Numbered from the stretch's first letter, positions 1 to 8,475 are shown. The stretch is DNA of 64,000 nt from Streptomyces cellostaticus (GCF_023630175.1 NZ_JALLIN010000002.1:62001-126000); one strand, 5' to 3'. Notes: generated by a model from the letters alone, not told the origin. Program-made: numbers and translations.

Positions 1-1463
1 ATGCCACCCGGCGGCATCGGCTGCGGTACGCCCGTCCGGCCCGGAACGCCCGGGACACCCGGCGGCGTGCCGGGCGGACCGGCCACGGGCGGCGGCGGAG
101 GCGGCGGCGCTCCCGGGCCACCCGCGGGCGGGGCCGCCAGCACGGTCTCCGCGTGGTGCACCGCACCACGCCCTCCACCGGGCGCACCAGGCGCACCGGG
201 CTGGGGGGCGCCGGGAGCGGGAGGAATCGGCATGCCCGGGGTGGCCGGCACCGTGGCCGCGTGGGGGGCGTCGCCCGGCGGCGTACCCCCGGGAACATCC
301 GGCGCACCGGGCGGCTGCGGGGCACCCGGGGCGGCGGGACCCTCGGGGCCGAGCGCCGACACGAACTGCGTGGGCACATACCCGCCCGCGCCGGGGGCAC
401 CGGGCGCGGGCGCAGCGCCCGGACGCGCGCCGGGCACGCCCGGAGCACCCGGCGGCGGAGGCGGGATGCCCGGTCCGGCCTGCGGCTTGCGCGGCGGCGC
501 CGCCTTGCTGGTCGCCGCGTCCGCGATGTCCCCGGCGTGCGGCGGCAGCGGCCGTTGCGGACCGCCCGGCGCGCCGGGCGGGGTACCGGGCGCACCCGGC
601 GGGGCGTCCGGCGCCCCCTGCCCGCCCGGCGAGCCCAGCGCCGGCGCCACCGCGGTGGGCGGCAGCGCGCTGCCCCCGGACATCAGCGCCGTCTTGGCGT
701 CCGGGGTGGCGGCGGGCGGCCGCGGCCCCTCGTCGTCCGGTGCGCTCAGCGGCGGCGCGAACACGGTCGCCGGCAACGGCACCGAACGGTCCTCGCCGGA
801 ATCCGCGTTGGTGTCCGTACCCGCCCACGGCGTGGCCCCGGCGGGCGTCCGCGGCGCACCGGGCATCCCCGCGCCCGGCGTGGCACCCGCACCGGCGGCC
901 GGCCACGAGGCGCCGCTCCCGGAACCGGCCGGCGTGCCCGGCACCGCGTCCGAGGGTTCCGCGGCCGGCACCCCGGCCTGCGTCTCGGCGAGCGCCCCGC
1001 CGGCCGCGGCCGAACCGGCTTCGCCCGCGCCCGAATCCGCCGCCGCGGCCGCGGTCCGCGACGACTCCCCCGACCGGCGATCCGGGATACCCAGCTTGTC
1101 CGCCGCCTCCTGCAGCCACTCCGGCGGGCTCAGCAGGAACGACGTCTGATTCAGATCCACCCGGGCCGGAGCCTGCGCCGGCACCGCGTCGCGCACCTCG
1201 TCGACCCGCCCGTACTCCTCCTCGTACCGGCGGATCACCTCGCCCACCGGCAGCGCCGGCCACAACGTCGCCTCACCGCTGTCCCGGGCGATGACGAGGC
1301 GCTGCCCGCCCGCGTCCGAACGCGGCCCCTCGGCACGGTCCTCGCCCCACACCACGAAGCCCAGCTCGAACTCCCGCACCCGCACCTCACGATGCTGGTA
1401 CGCGGGCACGTCACCGTTGATCCACTCCTCGGCGCGCTCCTGCGCCTGCGCAAAGGTCACCAT
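1..1463 (-). CDS. Pro/Ala/Gly-rich protein with Imm35/YrhB-like N-terminal domain (C-terminus outside window)
   Basis: The frame runs from an ATG at 1463 to the window edge without a stop, so at least 487 residues are present and the C-terminus is missing. Residues 1-80 form a compact domain (starts MVTFAQAQERAEEWING, with conserved W, R and E positions and an RRYEEEYG helix). I recognise this as the YrhB/Imm35-like domain of Streptomyces SUKH-associated proteins. Residues from about 120 on are low-complexity Pro/Ala/Gly with many GAP and PPG runs, a likely extended linker. From memory, full-length relatives end in a nucleotide-deaminase and a SUKH-4 domain, but that part is not visible here. 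It lies 10 bp downstream of the WHH-SUKH gene on the same strand, so the two are probably cotranscribed. The mirrored plus-strand frame (1-1149) is a GC-rich shadow. Function is inferred, not shown. Confidence 0.75.
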   Translation of the reverse strand, partial: MVTFAQAQERAEEWINGDVPAYQHREVRVREFELGFVVWGEDRAEGPRSDAGGQRLVIARDSGEATLWPALPVGEVIRRYEEEYGRVDEVRDAVPAQAPARVDLNQTSFLLSPPEWLQEAADKLGIPDRRSGESSRTAAAAADSGAGEAGSAAAGGALAETQAGVPAAEPSDAVPGTPAGSGSGASWPAAGAGATPGAGMPGAPRTPAGATPWAGTDTNADSGEDRSVPLPATVFAPPLSAPDDEGPRPPAATPDAKTALMSGGSALPPTAVAPALGSPGGQGAPDAPPGAPGTPPGAPGGPQRPLPPHAGDIADAATSKAAPPRKPQAGPGIPPPPPGAPGVPGARPGAAPAPGAPGAGGYVPTQFVSALGPEGPAAPGAPQPPGAPDVPGGTPPGDAPHAATVPATPGMPIPPAPGAPQPGAPGAPGGGRGAVHHAETVLAAPPAGGPGAPPPPPPPVAGPPGTPPGVPGVPGRTGVPQPMPPGG

Positions 1464-1473
1464 CGCTCGCAGC

Positions 1474-2499
1474 TCACTCCCCCACCGGCACGGAAGACAC
1501 CGGGACGGCACGCGCGAAACCGCCGTCCACCATCAGGCTCGCCACCGTCTCCAACTCCGGCGGGTTGCCCGCCAGCCGGGACAGGAACGCGTCGAAGTCG
1601 TCACCGCACGGCAGCAGCAGCCGCTCCACCCGCTCCGCGGGCGACCACGACGGGTCCACGTCCCGCGCGTCGTCGGACGCGCAGAACCACACCGAACCGA
1701 CCCGCTCGCCGCGCACCTTCACCGCGAGCAGGCCGCCCTGCACGAAACCGACGCCCAGGTAGTCCTTCGTCAGGTGGTCGCGCAGACACTTGTTGACGTA
1801 CACCAGGTCGTTGACCGCCGCCTCGTCCCGGACCGTGAAGAACGGCTGGTCCAGCAGCAGCCCCAGCTCGGCGTCCAGCGCCGCGCCCACCGGCGCGCTG
1901 CCGCCCGCCGCCTTGAGGAACGACCGGTACGCGCCCGGCAGGCGGTACCCCAGGTCCTCCTCGACGCCCTGCACCTGCGACTCCGTCACCGCCACACCCG
2001 ACTTCGGCAGCCCGAAGTGCGCCGGACGCGTCTCCTGCAACGGCCGCGTACCACGCTTCGCGTGGTCCACCCGGGCCGTGGCCACCCCGCCGTGGTGCCG
2101 CAGCAGCGCCTTCACCTCGACCGGAACCAGCTCCAGCCGCCGCGTACCCACCACGTGATGCCACGTCCAGCCGTGCGGCGTCGCCACGTCCGGCACCGTG
2201 TCCCACAACTCGTGCCCCGTCGCGGCCAACGCCGCGTTCGCCGACACGTAGTCCGTCAGGCGCAGCTCGTCGACCCCGAAACCCTCCGGCGGATCGGCGA
2301 TCTCCGCCGCCGCGCGCGCGTACGCCGAGAAGTCCGGGTAACCATGCTCATCGACCCGTACCCCTCTCGGGTGACGTGCCGCCCGGACCGGATCCGGGAA
2401 GTGCACGACCTGCCCGGCGTAGGCCGCGTTCGGCGGCACGGCTTGTCCCCCGGCCTGGCGGCTGGGCGGTGCCCCCAGCCCGAGCCGACCTGTCGTCAT
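1474..2499 (-). CDS. WHH-nuclease-like domain fused to a SUKH (SMI1/KNR4) domain
   Basis: Encodes 341 residues. The ATG at 2499 is chosen because AGGGGG precedes it by 8 nt; the frame stays open upstream but without homology. Residues about 95-140 carry the signature of the WHH/LHH branch of HNH/Endo VII toxin nucleases: WHH at 113-115, LVP at 124-126, then RHHGG at 134-138. The His usually found four residues after LVP is Lys130, so nuclease activity is doubtful. From about residue 165 the chain is a SUKH immunity domain (VEEDLGYRLPGAYRSFLKAAGG), with a typical C-terminal half containing DPSWSPAERVERL. Toxin-type and immunity-type modules thus share one polypeptide. It is the first gene of a minus-strand pair with the Pro-rich protein, divergent from a YwqJ-like deaminase. 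Domain names are from family knowledge; a domesticated or regulatory role is inference. Confidence 0.8.
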   Translation of the reverse strand: MTTGRLGLGAPPSRQAGGQAVPPNAAYAGQVVHFPDPVRAARHPRGVRVDEHGYPDFSAYARAAAEIADPPEGFGVDELRLTDYVSANAALAATGHELWDTVPDVATPHGWTWHHVVGTRRLELVPVEVKALLRHHGGVATARVDHAKRGTRPLQETRPAHFGLPKSGVAVTESQVQGVEEDLGYRLPGAYRSFLKAAGGSAPVGAALDAELGLLLDQPFFTVRDEAAVNDLVYVNKCLRDHLTKDYLGVGFVQGGLLAVKVRGERVGSVWFCASDDARDVDPSWSPAERVERLLLPCGDDFDAFLSRLAGNPPELETVASLMVDGGFARAVPVSSVPVGE

Positions 2500-2762
2500 G
2501 GCGGTTGCCCCCTGAGGCGTTCTCTCTGGCCTGAACGGCGGTGTCGATCGCGGATGCCGACAGCCTAAGCGGTACGCACACACCGGTCACCGGCCCGCCG
2601 CCCCGCCCCGCCGCATCCCGCCCCCACTTCCGTGACCAGCCGTCACCCCAACGTGACGGCGCCACCCGACCCGGGCGTGTCGCGCCGCCCCAGCTTCCGC
2701 ACCAGCCATGGCATTTGGCACTCTGTGTCCTTCGGGGGCACTCCCGGGGAGGGAAAACGCAC

Positions 2763-3275
2763 ATGAACGCGACGCAGACCGGAGGTACCGAGGTGCGGTC
2801 CGGCGACCCGCGCATCGGCTGGAGCGACACCCGCATACTCCTCGCCCCCACCCTCCACCACCGCCGTGACGGCATCCTCCCCACCATCGCCGCGGCCCTC
2901 TCCGTGCGCGGCACCACCCTCACCGGCACCGCCGCCCGCGGCGACCGGCCCCCGGTCCTGCACCCCCTCGTGCAGGACTTCCTCGACACCCTCACCAGCG
3001 CCCAGCGCGACCGCTTCACCGGCCGCTGCGCCGAGACCATCCTCATCTCCCGGCACATCACCGCCGCCGACGCCGCCCGCAGCAGGCGCGCCGCCCGCAA
3101 GCCCATGACCAACGGCGAAGCCCGCAAGGTCCTCAAGCAGGCCAAACTCACCACCCGCCGCATACGCGAGGACGGCGACCCCCTGCACGGGAACTTCGCC
3201 GCCCTCTGCCGCGCCTGCACCGCGCTGAGCGCCCACTTCGGTGTCCGCGTCGTCGACCCCGGCTCCGAGGGCTGA
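2763..3275 (+). CDS. YwqJ-like nucleic-acid deaminase (putative)
   Basis: Encodes 170 residues. The ATG at 2763 follows GGGAGGG by about 9 nt. The chain has a C-A-E motif (GRCAETILISRH, about residues 99-110) and a C-x2-C motif (LCRACTALSAHFGV near residue 152), the two zinc-binding elements of the cytidine-deaminase-like fold. Spacing and surrounding sequence match what I know as the YwqJ-related putative deaminase family of bacterial polymorphic toxins. No signal peptide or pre-toxin trafficking domain is visible; it is a stand-alone cytosolic-size protein. It is divergent from the WHH-SUKH gene (263 bp between starts) and followed on the same strand by a SUKH-3 gene, the expected toxin-immunity arrangement. 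Substrate is unknown. Confidence 0.75.
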   Translation: MNATQTGGTEVRSGDPRIGWSDTRILLAPTLHHRRDGILPTIAAALSVRGTTLTGTAARGDRPPVLHPLVQDFLDTLTSAQRDRFTGRCAETILISRHITAADAARSRRAARKPMTNGEARKVLKQAKLTTRRIREDGDPLHGNFAALCRACTALSAHFGVRVVDPGSEG

Positions 3276-3285
3276 ACCCCCGGGG

Positions 3286-3460
3286 CCCGCACGACGAGGA
3301 CCACCAGAACGCCCGGCACCGTCCGGCACCGCCCGCACGACGAGGACCACCAGAACGCCCGGCACCGTCCGGCACCGCCCGCACGACGAGGACCACCAGA
3401 ACGCCCGGCACCGTCCGGCACCGCCCGCACGGCGGGAACCACCGGACCGCCCGGCGCCAC
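3286..3460. repeat. 46-bp tandem repeat, three near-identical copies plus a decayed fourth
   Basis: Copies start at 3286, 3332 and 3378 with an exact 46-bp period (CCCGCACGACGAGG at each start). A fourth copy beginning at 3424 keeps the first bases and then diverges. The repeat lies between the YwqJ-like deaminase and the SUKH-3 gene, where 46 is not a multiple of three, so it is not coding. Each unit contains two CGGCACCG-type motifs. Likely a slippage-prone intergenic array; function unknown. Confidence 0.9.
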
Positions 3461-3491
3461 CCGCACAGCACGCACGACGATCGAAGGGCAG

Positions 3492-3986
3492 ATGCACCCC
3501 GACCGCACCTCCACCACCCGCTTCCCCGTCCCCGTCGACGCCGCCCTGCGCTCCGCCGGCTGGCAGCCCGGGCGCTGGGACATACGGCAGGCGGAGTTCT
3601 GGGCCGACACCCTGCGCGAGCACGCCTCTCCCGCCGGGCACCAGCACACCGTCTTCCCCGCGGCCGTCGAGGCCTGGGCCGAGTTCGGCGGACTGCGCAT
3701 CGCGCCCACCGGCCCCGGCCGCCAGGTCGCCCCCGCGACCCTGCACCTCGACCCCCTGCACGGCCTCCACCTCGCCCGCACCCTCGGCGACCTCGGCCGC
3801 GCCCTCGGCACCGAGGTCAGCCCCCTCGGCGAGGAGACCGACACCTCCGCCCTCCTCGCCATCGACGCCGAAGGCCGCGTCTACGCACTCGACCACACCG
3901 GCGACTGGTACCTCGGCGCCGACATCGACCAGGCCCTGTCGACCCTCGTCGCCGGTGCCGAGCCCGCCCGCCTCACCACGGCCTGA
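3492..3986 (+). CDS. SUKH-3 family immunity-type protein
   Basis: Encodes 164 residues from an ATG preceded by GAAGGG. The sequence has the SUKH-3 pattern: an N-terminal LRSAGWQPGR segment, FPAAVEAWAEFGGLRI in the middle (residues about 54-70), and LLAIDAEGRVYALDHTGDWYLG near the C-terminus. SUKH proteins are known immunity or chaperone-like proteins for nuclease and deaminase toxins. Lying directly after the YwqJ-like deaminase on the same strand, it is the natural partner of that protein. It has no membrane segment. It faces the orphan histidine kinase tail-to-tail, 46 bp away. Family assignment is good; the specific partner is inferred. Confidence 0.8.
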   Translation: MHPDRTSTTRFPVPVDAALRSAGWQPGRWDIRQAEFWADTLREHASPAGHQHTVFPAAVEAWAEFGGLRIAPTGPGRQVAPATLHLDPLHGLHLARTLGDLGRALGTEVSPLGEETDTSALLAIDAEGRVYALDHTGDWYLGADIDQALSTLVAGAEPARLTTA

Positions 3987-4032
3987 CACCACCCGGCACC
4001 CGGGCACCCGGCCCGGCCGGGGACGGCGGCCC

Positions 4033-5346
4033 TCACACCGCCGGGATCACGGCCGGAATCACCGCCGACACCCGGAATCCCCCCACGTCCGTCGGCCCCG
4101 ACACGAACACCCCGCCCAGCGCCAGCACCCGCTCCCGCATCCCCACCAGGCCGTTGCCACCCGACGGCAGCCCCGCCGCGGACGCGGACCCGGGCTCCGG
4201 CGGCGGCCCGTTCTCCACCTGCATCGCGATCTCCCCGCCCCGGTGCGCGAGCCGCACATACGTCTTCGCGCCGCCCGCGTGCTTGTGCACGTTCGTCAGC
4301 GCCTCCTGCACCACCCGGTACGCCGTCTGCTCCACCTCCGCCGCGTACGACCGCACCTCCCCCTCCACCGACAGATCGACCACCATCCCCGCCGCGGCCG
4401 ACTGCCCCACCAGTTCCTCCAGCTCCGACAGACACGGCCCCTCCTCCTCGGCCGTACCCGCGGCCGCCCGCACCACGGCCACCCCCACCGCCGCCCGCGG
4501 CACCACCGCCGCCCGCCGGCCCGCGTCCTCCCCGGCCCGCAGCACCCCGAGCATCTCCCGCAGCTCGGTCAGCGCCTGCCGCCCCATGTCCCCCACCAGC
4601 GCGGCGTTCCGCACCGCCTTGTCCGGGTCCTTCCGCGCCACCGCCTGCAGCGCCGCCGCGTGCACCACCATCAGACTCACCCGGTGCGCGACCACGTCGT
4701 GCATCTCCCGGGCGATCCGCGTCCGCTCCTCGTTGCGCGCCCACTCGGCCCGCTCCTCCGCCCGCTCCGCGAGCAACTGGAGCTCCCGCTCCAGCGAGTC
4801 CGCCCGCTCCCGCAGGCTCTCCATCAACCGGCGCCGCGCGCCCACGTACAGACCGAGCAGTACCGGCGGAGCCGTCAGCCCCAGCGACGTCGCGATCGAG
4901 GCGAACGGCACGAACCAGTCGCCCAGCGTCAGATCGCCCCGCGCCATGTCCTGCCGCACCCGAACGAACGTCACGATCATCGTGCCCACCAGCGACATCC
5001 CCGCCAGCGCCACGATGATCCGCCGCGGCAGCTCGCACGCCGCCAGCGTGTACAGCCCGACGATGCCCATCAGGAAACCCATCTGGGCCGGCGTGATCGC
5101 GATCGCGACCAGCACCACGGCGATCGGCCACTTCCTGCGCACCAGCAGCACCGAGCCGGCGATCAACCCGAACACGATCCCCACGGACACGGGGACACCC
5201 GCGTCCCGGGCGAAGGGGATGCCCTCCGCGCCGCACTCCACCGACGACACCAGCGCGAGGCTCCCGTCGAGCACCGCGCTGCGCCACCTGGCCCACCACC
5301 ACGGGCCGGTCAGGGCCCTGGTGCGCTCTTCCCCCGTCGTGGTCAT
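4033..5346 (-). CDS. NarL-type sensor histidine kinase (orphan)
   Basis: Encodes 437 residues. The N-terminal 170 residues contain about five hydrophobic segments (for example VGIVFGLIAGSVLLV and IIVALAGMSLVGTMIVTFV). A coiled coil of SLRERADSLERELQLLAERAEER type follows, then a HisKA_3 dimerisation segment with the phospho-accepting His in IAREMHDVVAHRVSLM. The HATPase_c domain has its N-box in VQEALTNVHKHAGG and a glycine box in GNGLVGMRERV. It would autophosphorylate and pass phosphate to a LuxR/NarL-type response regulator, but none is adjacent, so it is an orphan here. TAGGCT lies exactly 6 nt before the ATG, which suggests a leaderless mRNA. Ligand unknown. Confidence 0.9.
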   Translation of the reverse strand: MTTTGEERTRALTGPWWWARWRSAVLDGSLALVSSVECGAEGIPFARDAGVPVSVGIVFGLIAGSVLLVRRKWPIAVVLVAIAITPAQMGFLMGIVGLYTLAACELPRRIIVALAGMSLVGTMIVTFVRVRQDMARGDLTLGDWFVPFASIATSLGLTAPPVLLGLYVGARRRLMESLRERADSLERELQLLAERAEERAEWARNEERTRIAREMHDVVAHRVSLMVVHAAALQAVARKDPDKAVRNAALVGDMGRQALTELREMLGVLRAGEDAGRRAAVVPRAAVGVAVVRAAAGTAEEEGPCLSELEELVGQSAAAGMVVDLSVEGEVRSYAAEVEQTAYRVVQEALTNVHKHAGGAKTYVRLAHRGGEIAMQVENGPPPEPGSASAAGLPSGGNGLVGMRERVLALGGVFVSGPTDVGGFRVSAVIPAVIPAV

Positions 5347-5713
5347 GCCCCCAGCCTACGGGCGGCGGCCGTGCCATTTCCGGTGACTTTCGCCTACCAC
5401 CACAGACCACACTCCGCAATCGAATGACACCTGAACCCCCAGCAATCCCTCGAACGACTGAACCTCAGCCGTTCAAACCCGGACCCGATCATTCCGCCCG
5501 GACGGTATGCCCGCGGCACATTCACACCATCGAGAAGCACAACCCGAGGACCGTCCGCAAGAACGTGGGTGAGGACTACCGGGGCTGTCTTGTGATCGGC
5601 GTTCTGCAGGGAGCGGAGCTGTACCGCCGTATCGACGGCTGGTGGAGGGGCATCGTGAACGGTGTCTCCGGGATCACGGCACCGCCCTCCTCGGGTATGG
5701 TCTGAGGCAGCCA
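5347..5713. other. Intergenic region between sensor kinase and tRNA-Gln
   Basis: This stretch has no convincing gene. A plus-strand frame at 5424-5705 has no ribosome binding site, no recognisable domain and atypical composition. The left end is the kinase promoter. At the right end TATGGT (5695-5700) sits 13 nt before the tRNA and is a plausible -10 element for it. Confidence 0.5.
5353..5358 (-). promoter_or_regulatory. -10 hexamer of leaderless promoter for the sensor kinase
   Basis: On the minus strand TAGGCT is followed by six bases and then the ATG at 5346, so transcription would begin at or next to the start codon. No convincing -35 element was identified. Confidence 0.45.
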
Positions 5714-5786
5714 TCCGCCATGGGGTAACTGGTAGCCCGCGGGCCTTTGAAGCCCTGTAGTGCTGGTTCGAATCCAGCTGGCGGAG
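5714..5786 (+). tRNA. tRNA-Gln (anticodon TTG)
   Basis: A 73-nt cloverleaf can be folded. The acceptor arms are TCCGCCA (5714-5720) and TGGCGGA (5779-5785), with discriminator G at 5786. The D-arm contains GGTAACTGGTAG. The anticodon loop CTTTGAA (5745-5751) places TTG at 5747-5749. The T-arm is GCTGG-TTCGAAT-CCAGC (5762-5778). The 3' CCA is not encoded. It lies just upstream of glmU, an arrangement I recall from other Streptomyces. Confidence 0.93.
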
Positions 5787-5797
5787 CTGCCCCGGTT

Positions 5798-5825
5798 CGG
5801 GCCCTGACAGTACCGTCGGGGCCCG
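5798..5825 (+). terminator. Hairpin terminator after tRNA-Gln
   Basis: CGGGCCC (5798-5804) pairs with GGGCCCG (5819-5825), and an inner GAC/GTC pairing extends the stem. It begins 12 nt after the tRNA end. There is no T-run, as is usual for Streptomyces terminators. Confidence 0.6.
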
Positions 5826-5901
5826 CACTCATATCCGCCACCACCCGCCCCGGTATCCTGCGGCTGTCACCCCCACCCATCCAGAGCCGAAGGGCAACCC
5901 C

Positions 5902-7350
5902 GTGAGCGCCATTCGCCCGGCAGCCGTCGTCGTTCTCGCAGCGGGTGAGGGCACCCGTATGAAGTCGGCCACACCGAAGGTCCTGCACCAGATCTGCGGC
6001 CGTTCCCTCGTGGGCCATGTGCTGGCCGCCGCCCGCGAGTTGGATCCGGCGAACCTGGTCGTCGTCGTCGGGCACGCGCGCGAGCAGGTCACGGCGCACC
6101 TGGGCGGGATCGACCCCGGTGTCCGCACGGCCGTGCAGGAGCAGCAGAACGGCACCGGGCACGCGGTGCGGATGGGCCTGGAGGAACTCGGCGGACCGGT
6201 CGACGGGACCGTGGTCGTGGTGTGCGGGGACACCCCGCTGCTGACCTCGGACACACTGCGGCGGCTCGCCGACACCCACGCCGCCGACGGCAACGCGGTG
6301 ACGGTGCTGACCGCGGAGGTCCCGGACGCCACCGGTTACGGCCGGATCGTGCGCGACGAGGCGTCGGGTGCGGTGACGGCGATCGTGGAGCACAAGGACG
6401 CCTCGGAGGCCCAGCGGTCGATCCGGGAGATCAACAGCGGGGTGTTCGCGTTCGACGGGCGGCTGCTGGCGGACGCGCTGAGGAAGGTGCGGACGGACAA
6501 CAGCCAGGGCGAGGAGTACCTGACGGACGTGCTCGGGATCCTGCGCGCGGCGGGGCACCGGGTCGGCGCGTCGGTGGCCGGTGACCACCGGGAGATCGCG
6601 GGGATCAACAACCGCGTGCAGCTCGCCCAGGCGCGCCGCATCCTGAACGACCGTCTGCTGACGCGGGCGATGCTGGACGGTGTGACGGTCGTGGACCCGG
6701 CGTCGACGTGGGTGGACGTGACGGTGACGTTCGAGCGGGACTCGGTGGTGCACCCGAACACGCAGCTGTCGGGTGCGACGCTGATCGGCGAGGGTGCCGA
6801 GGTGGGTCCCAACAGCCGGCTGAGCGACACCCGGGTGGGCGCGGGGGCGCGGGTGGACAACACGGTGTCGGACGGCGCGCGGATCGGCGCGGGGGCGTCC
6901 GTGGGGCCGTTCGCCTATCTGCGGCCCGGTACGCGCCTCGGCGCGAAGGCCAAGATCGGTACGTACGTGGAGACGAAGAACTCGTCGATCGGCGAGGGGA
7001 CGAAGGTCCCGCACCTGTCGTACGTCGGGGACGCGACGATCGGCGATTTCTCGAACATCGGTGCGGCGAGCGTCTTCGTGAACTACGACGGCGAGAGCAA
7101 GCACCACACGACCGTCGGGTCGCACTGCAAGACGGGGTCGGACAACATGTTTGTGGCTCCTGTCACGGTCGGGGACGGCGCCTACACCGCCGCCGGGTCC
7201 GTGATCACGAAGGACGTGCCGCCCGGTTCGCTGGCCGTGGCCCGTGGTCAGCAGCGGAATATCGAGGGTTGGGTGGCTCGCAAGCGTCCCGGGAGCGCGT
7301 CCGCGAAGGCGGCCGAGGCGGCGTCCCGGCAGGGTCCTGACGAGGACTGA
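5902..7350 (+). CDS. glmU: Bifunctional UDP-N-acetylglucosamine pyrophosphorylase / glucosamine-1-phosphate N-acetyltransferase
   Basis: Encodes 482 residues from a GTG preceded by GAAGGG. GlmU acetylates glucosamine-1-P and then couples it to UTP to give UDP-GlcNAc, the precursor for peptidoglycan and other glycans; it is cytosolic. The N-terminal uridylyltransferase domain shows the nucleotide-binding loop LAAGEGTRMKS (residues about 13-23), VVCGDTPLL and NSGVFAF. From about residue 255 the chain is a left-handed beta-helix of hexapeptide repeats, including LRPGTRLGAKAKIGTYVETKNSSIGEG-type and SYVGDATIGDFSNIGAA-type turns, ending in VPPGSLAVARGQQRNIEGW. Length is normal for actinobacteria. 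The following prs gene continues nucleotide-sugar and nucleotide precursor supply. Confidence 0.97.
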   Translation: MSAIRPAAVVVLAAGEGTRMKSATPKVLHQICGRSLVGHVLAAARELDPANLVVVVGHAREQVTAHLGGIDPGVRTAVQEQQNGTGHAVRMGLEELGGPVDGTVVVVCGDTPLLTSDTLRRLADTHAADGNAVTVLTAEVPDATGYGRIVRDEASGAVTAIVEHKDASEAQRSIREINSGVFAFDGRLLADALRKVRTDNSQGEEYLTDVLGILRAAGHRVGASVAGDHREIAGINNRVQLAQARRILNDRLLTRAMLDGVTVVDPASTWVDVTVTFERDSVVHPNTQLSGATLIGEGAEVGPNSRLSDTRVGAGARVDNTVSDGARIGAGASVGPFAYLRPGTRLGAKAKIGTYVETKNSSIGEGTKVPHLSYVGDATIGDFSNIGAASVFVNYDGESKHHTTVGSHCKTGSDNMFVAPVTVGDGAYTAAGSVITKDVPPGSLAVARGQQRNIEGWVARKRPGSASAKAAEAASRQGPDED

Positions 7351-7491
7351 CGGGAAACGGGTGCGCCGAACACGGCGTACCGTGATAAGTGGACGACCGC
7401 ACCCCTACCAGCCGATTCGGCCTCTCGCGCCCAGCCGAGTGGTGGCCTGGGCAGCCGGCTGGCTTTTAGAGACCTCTGAGGAGACTGTGCT

Positions 7492-8472
7492 GTGACCGGG
7501 ATCAAGACGACCGGCGAGAAGAAGATGATGTTCTTCTCCGGCCGCGCCCACCCCGAGCTTGCCGAGGAGGTCGCCCAGCAGCTGGGTGTCGGGGTTGTCC
7601 CGACGAAGGCCTTCGACTTCGCCAACGGCGAGATCTACGTGCGCTACCAGGAGTCGGCCCGTGGCGCCGACTGCTTCCTGATCCAGAGCCACACGGCGCC
7701 GATCAACAAGTGGATCATGGAGCAGCTCATCATGATCGACGCGCTGAAGCGCGCGTCGGCCCGCTCCATCACCGTGATCGTGCCGTTCTACGGTTACGCG
7801 CGCCAGGACAAGAAGCACCGGGGCCGTGAACCGATCTCGGCGCGTCTGATCGCGGATCTGATGAAGACCGCGGGCGCGGACCGGATCCTGACCGTGGATC
7901 TGCACACGGACCAGATCCAGGGCTTCTTCGACGGTCCGGTGGACCACCTGTTCGCGCTGCCGCTGCTGGCCGACTACGTGGGCGGCAAGGTGGACCGGGA
8001 GAAGCTGACGGTCGTGTCGCCGGACGCCGGCCGGGTGCGGGTGGCGGACCGCTGGTGCGACCGGCTGGGAGCGCCGCTCGCCATCGTGCACAAGCGGCGG
8101 GACAAGGACGTCGCCAACCAGGTGACGGTGCACGAGGTCGTCGGTGACGTGCGGGGCCGCATCTGCGTCCTGGTGGACGACATGATCGACACCGGTGGCA
8201 CGATCTGCGCGGCGGCGGACGCGCTGTTCGCCCACGGTGCGGAGGACGTCATCGTGACGGCGACGCACGGTGTGCTGTCGGGTCCGGCGGCGGACCGGCT
8301 GAAGAACTCGCGGGTGAGTGAGTTCGTGTTCACGAACACGCTGCCGACGCCGGGTGAGCTGGCCGGGGACCTGGACAAGATCAAGGTTCTGTCGATCGCT
8401 CCGACGATCGCGAGTGCGGTGCGTGAGGTCTTCGAGGACGGGTCGGTGACCAGCCTCTTCGACGAGCAGTGA
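7492..8472 (+). CDS. prs: Ribose-phosphate pyrophosphokinase (PRPP synthetase)
   Basis: Encodes 326 residues from a GTG 9 nt after GAGGAG. It converts ribose-5-P and ATP to PRPP for purine, pyrimidine, His, Trp and NAD synthesis. Visible motifs are FANGEIYVRYQES near residue 45, GYARQDKKHRGREPISARL (ATP/metal loop, about 102-120), the TVDLHTDQIQGFF segment, and the PRPP-binding loop VDDMIDTGGTI at about residue 225. The N-terminus is a few residues longer than the Bacillus enzyme. A separate 141-bp leader lies between it and glmU, so it may have its own promoter. A hairpin with a T-run follows. Confidence 0.97.
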   Translation: MTGIKTTGEKKMMFFSGRAHPELAEEVAQQLGVGVVPTKAFDFANGEIYVRYQESARGADCFLIQSHTAPINKWIMEQLIMIDALKRASARSITVIVPFYGYARQDKKHRGREPISARLIADLMKTAGADRILTVDLHTDQIQGFFDGPVDHLFALPLLADYVGGKVDREKLTVVSPDAGRVRVADRWCDRLGAPLAIVHKRRDKDVANQVTVHEVVGDVRGRICVLVDDMIDTGGTICAAADALFAHGAEDVIVTATHGVLSGPAADRLKNSRVSEFVFTNTLPTPGELAGDLDKIKVLSIAPTIASAVREVFEDGSVTSLFDEQ

Positions 8473-8475
8473 GGT

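Noticed and set aside
3286..3460. CRISPR array
   Set aside because: The units are contiguous 46-bp repeats without variable spacers, and no cas genes are nearby.
5424..5705. Small plus-strand gene before tRNA-Gln
   Set aside because: No RBS, no recognisable domain and atypical amino-acid composition; it is more likely promoter DNA.
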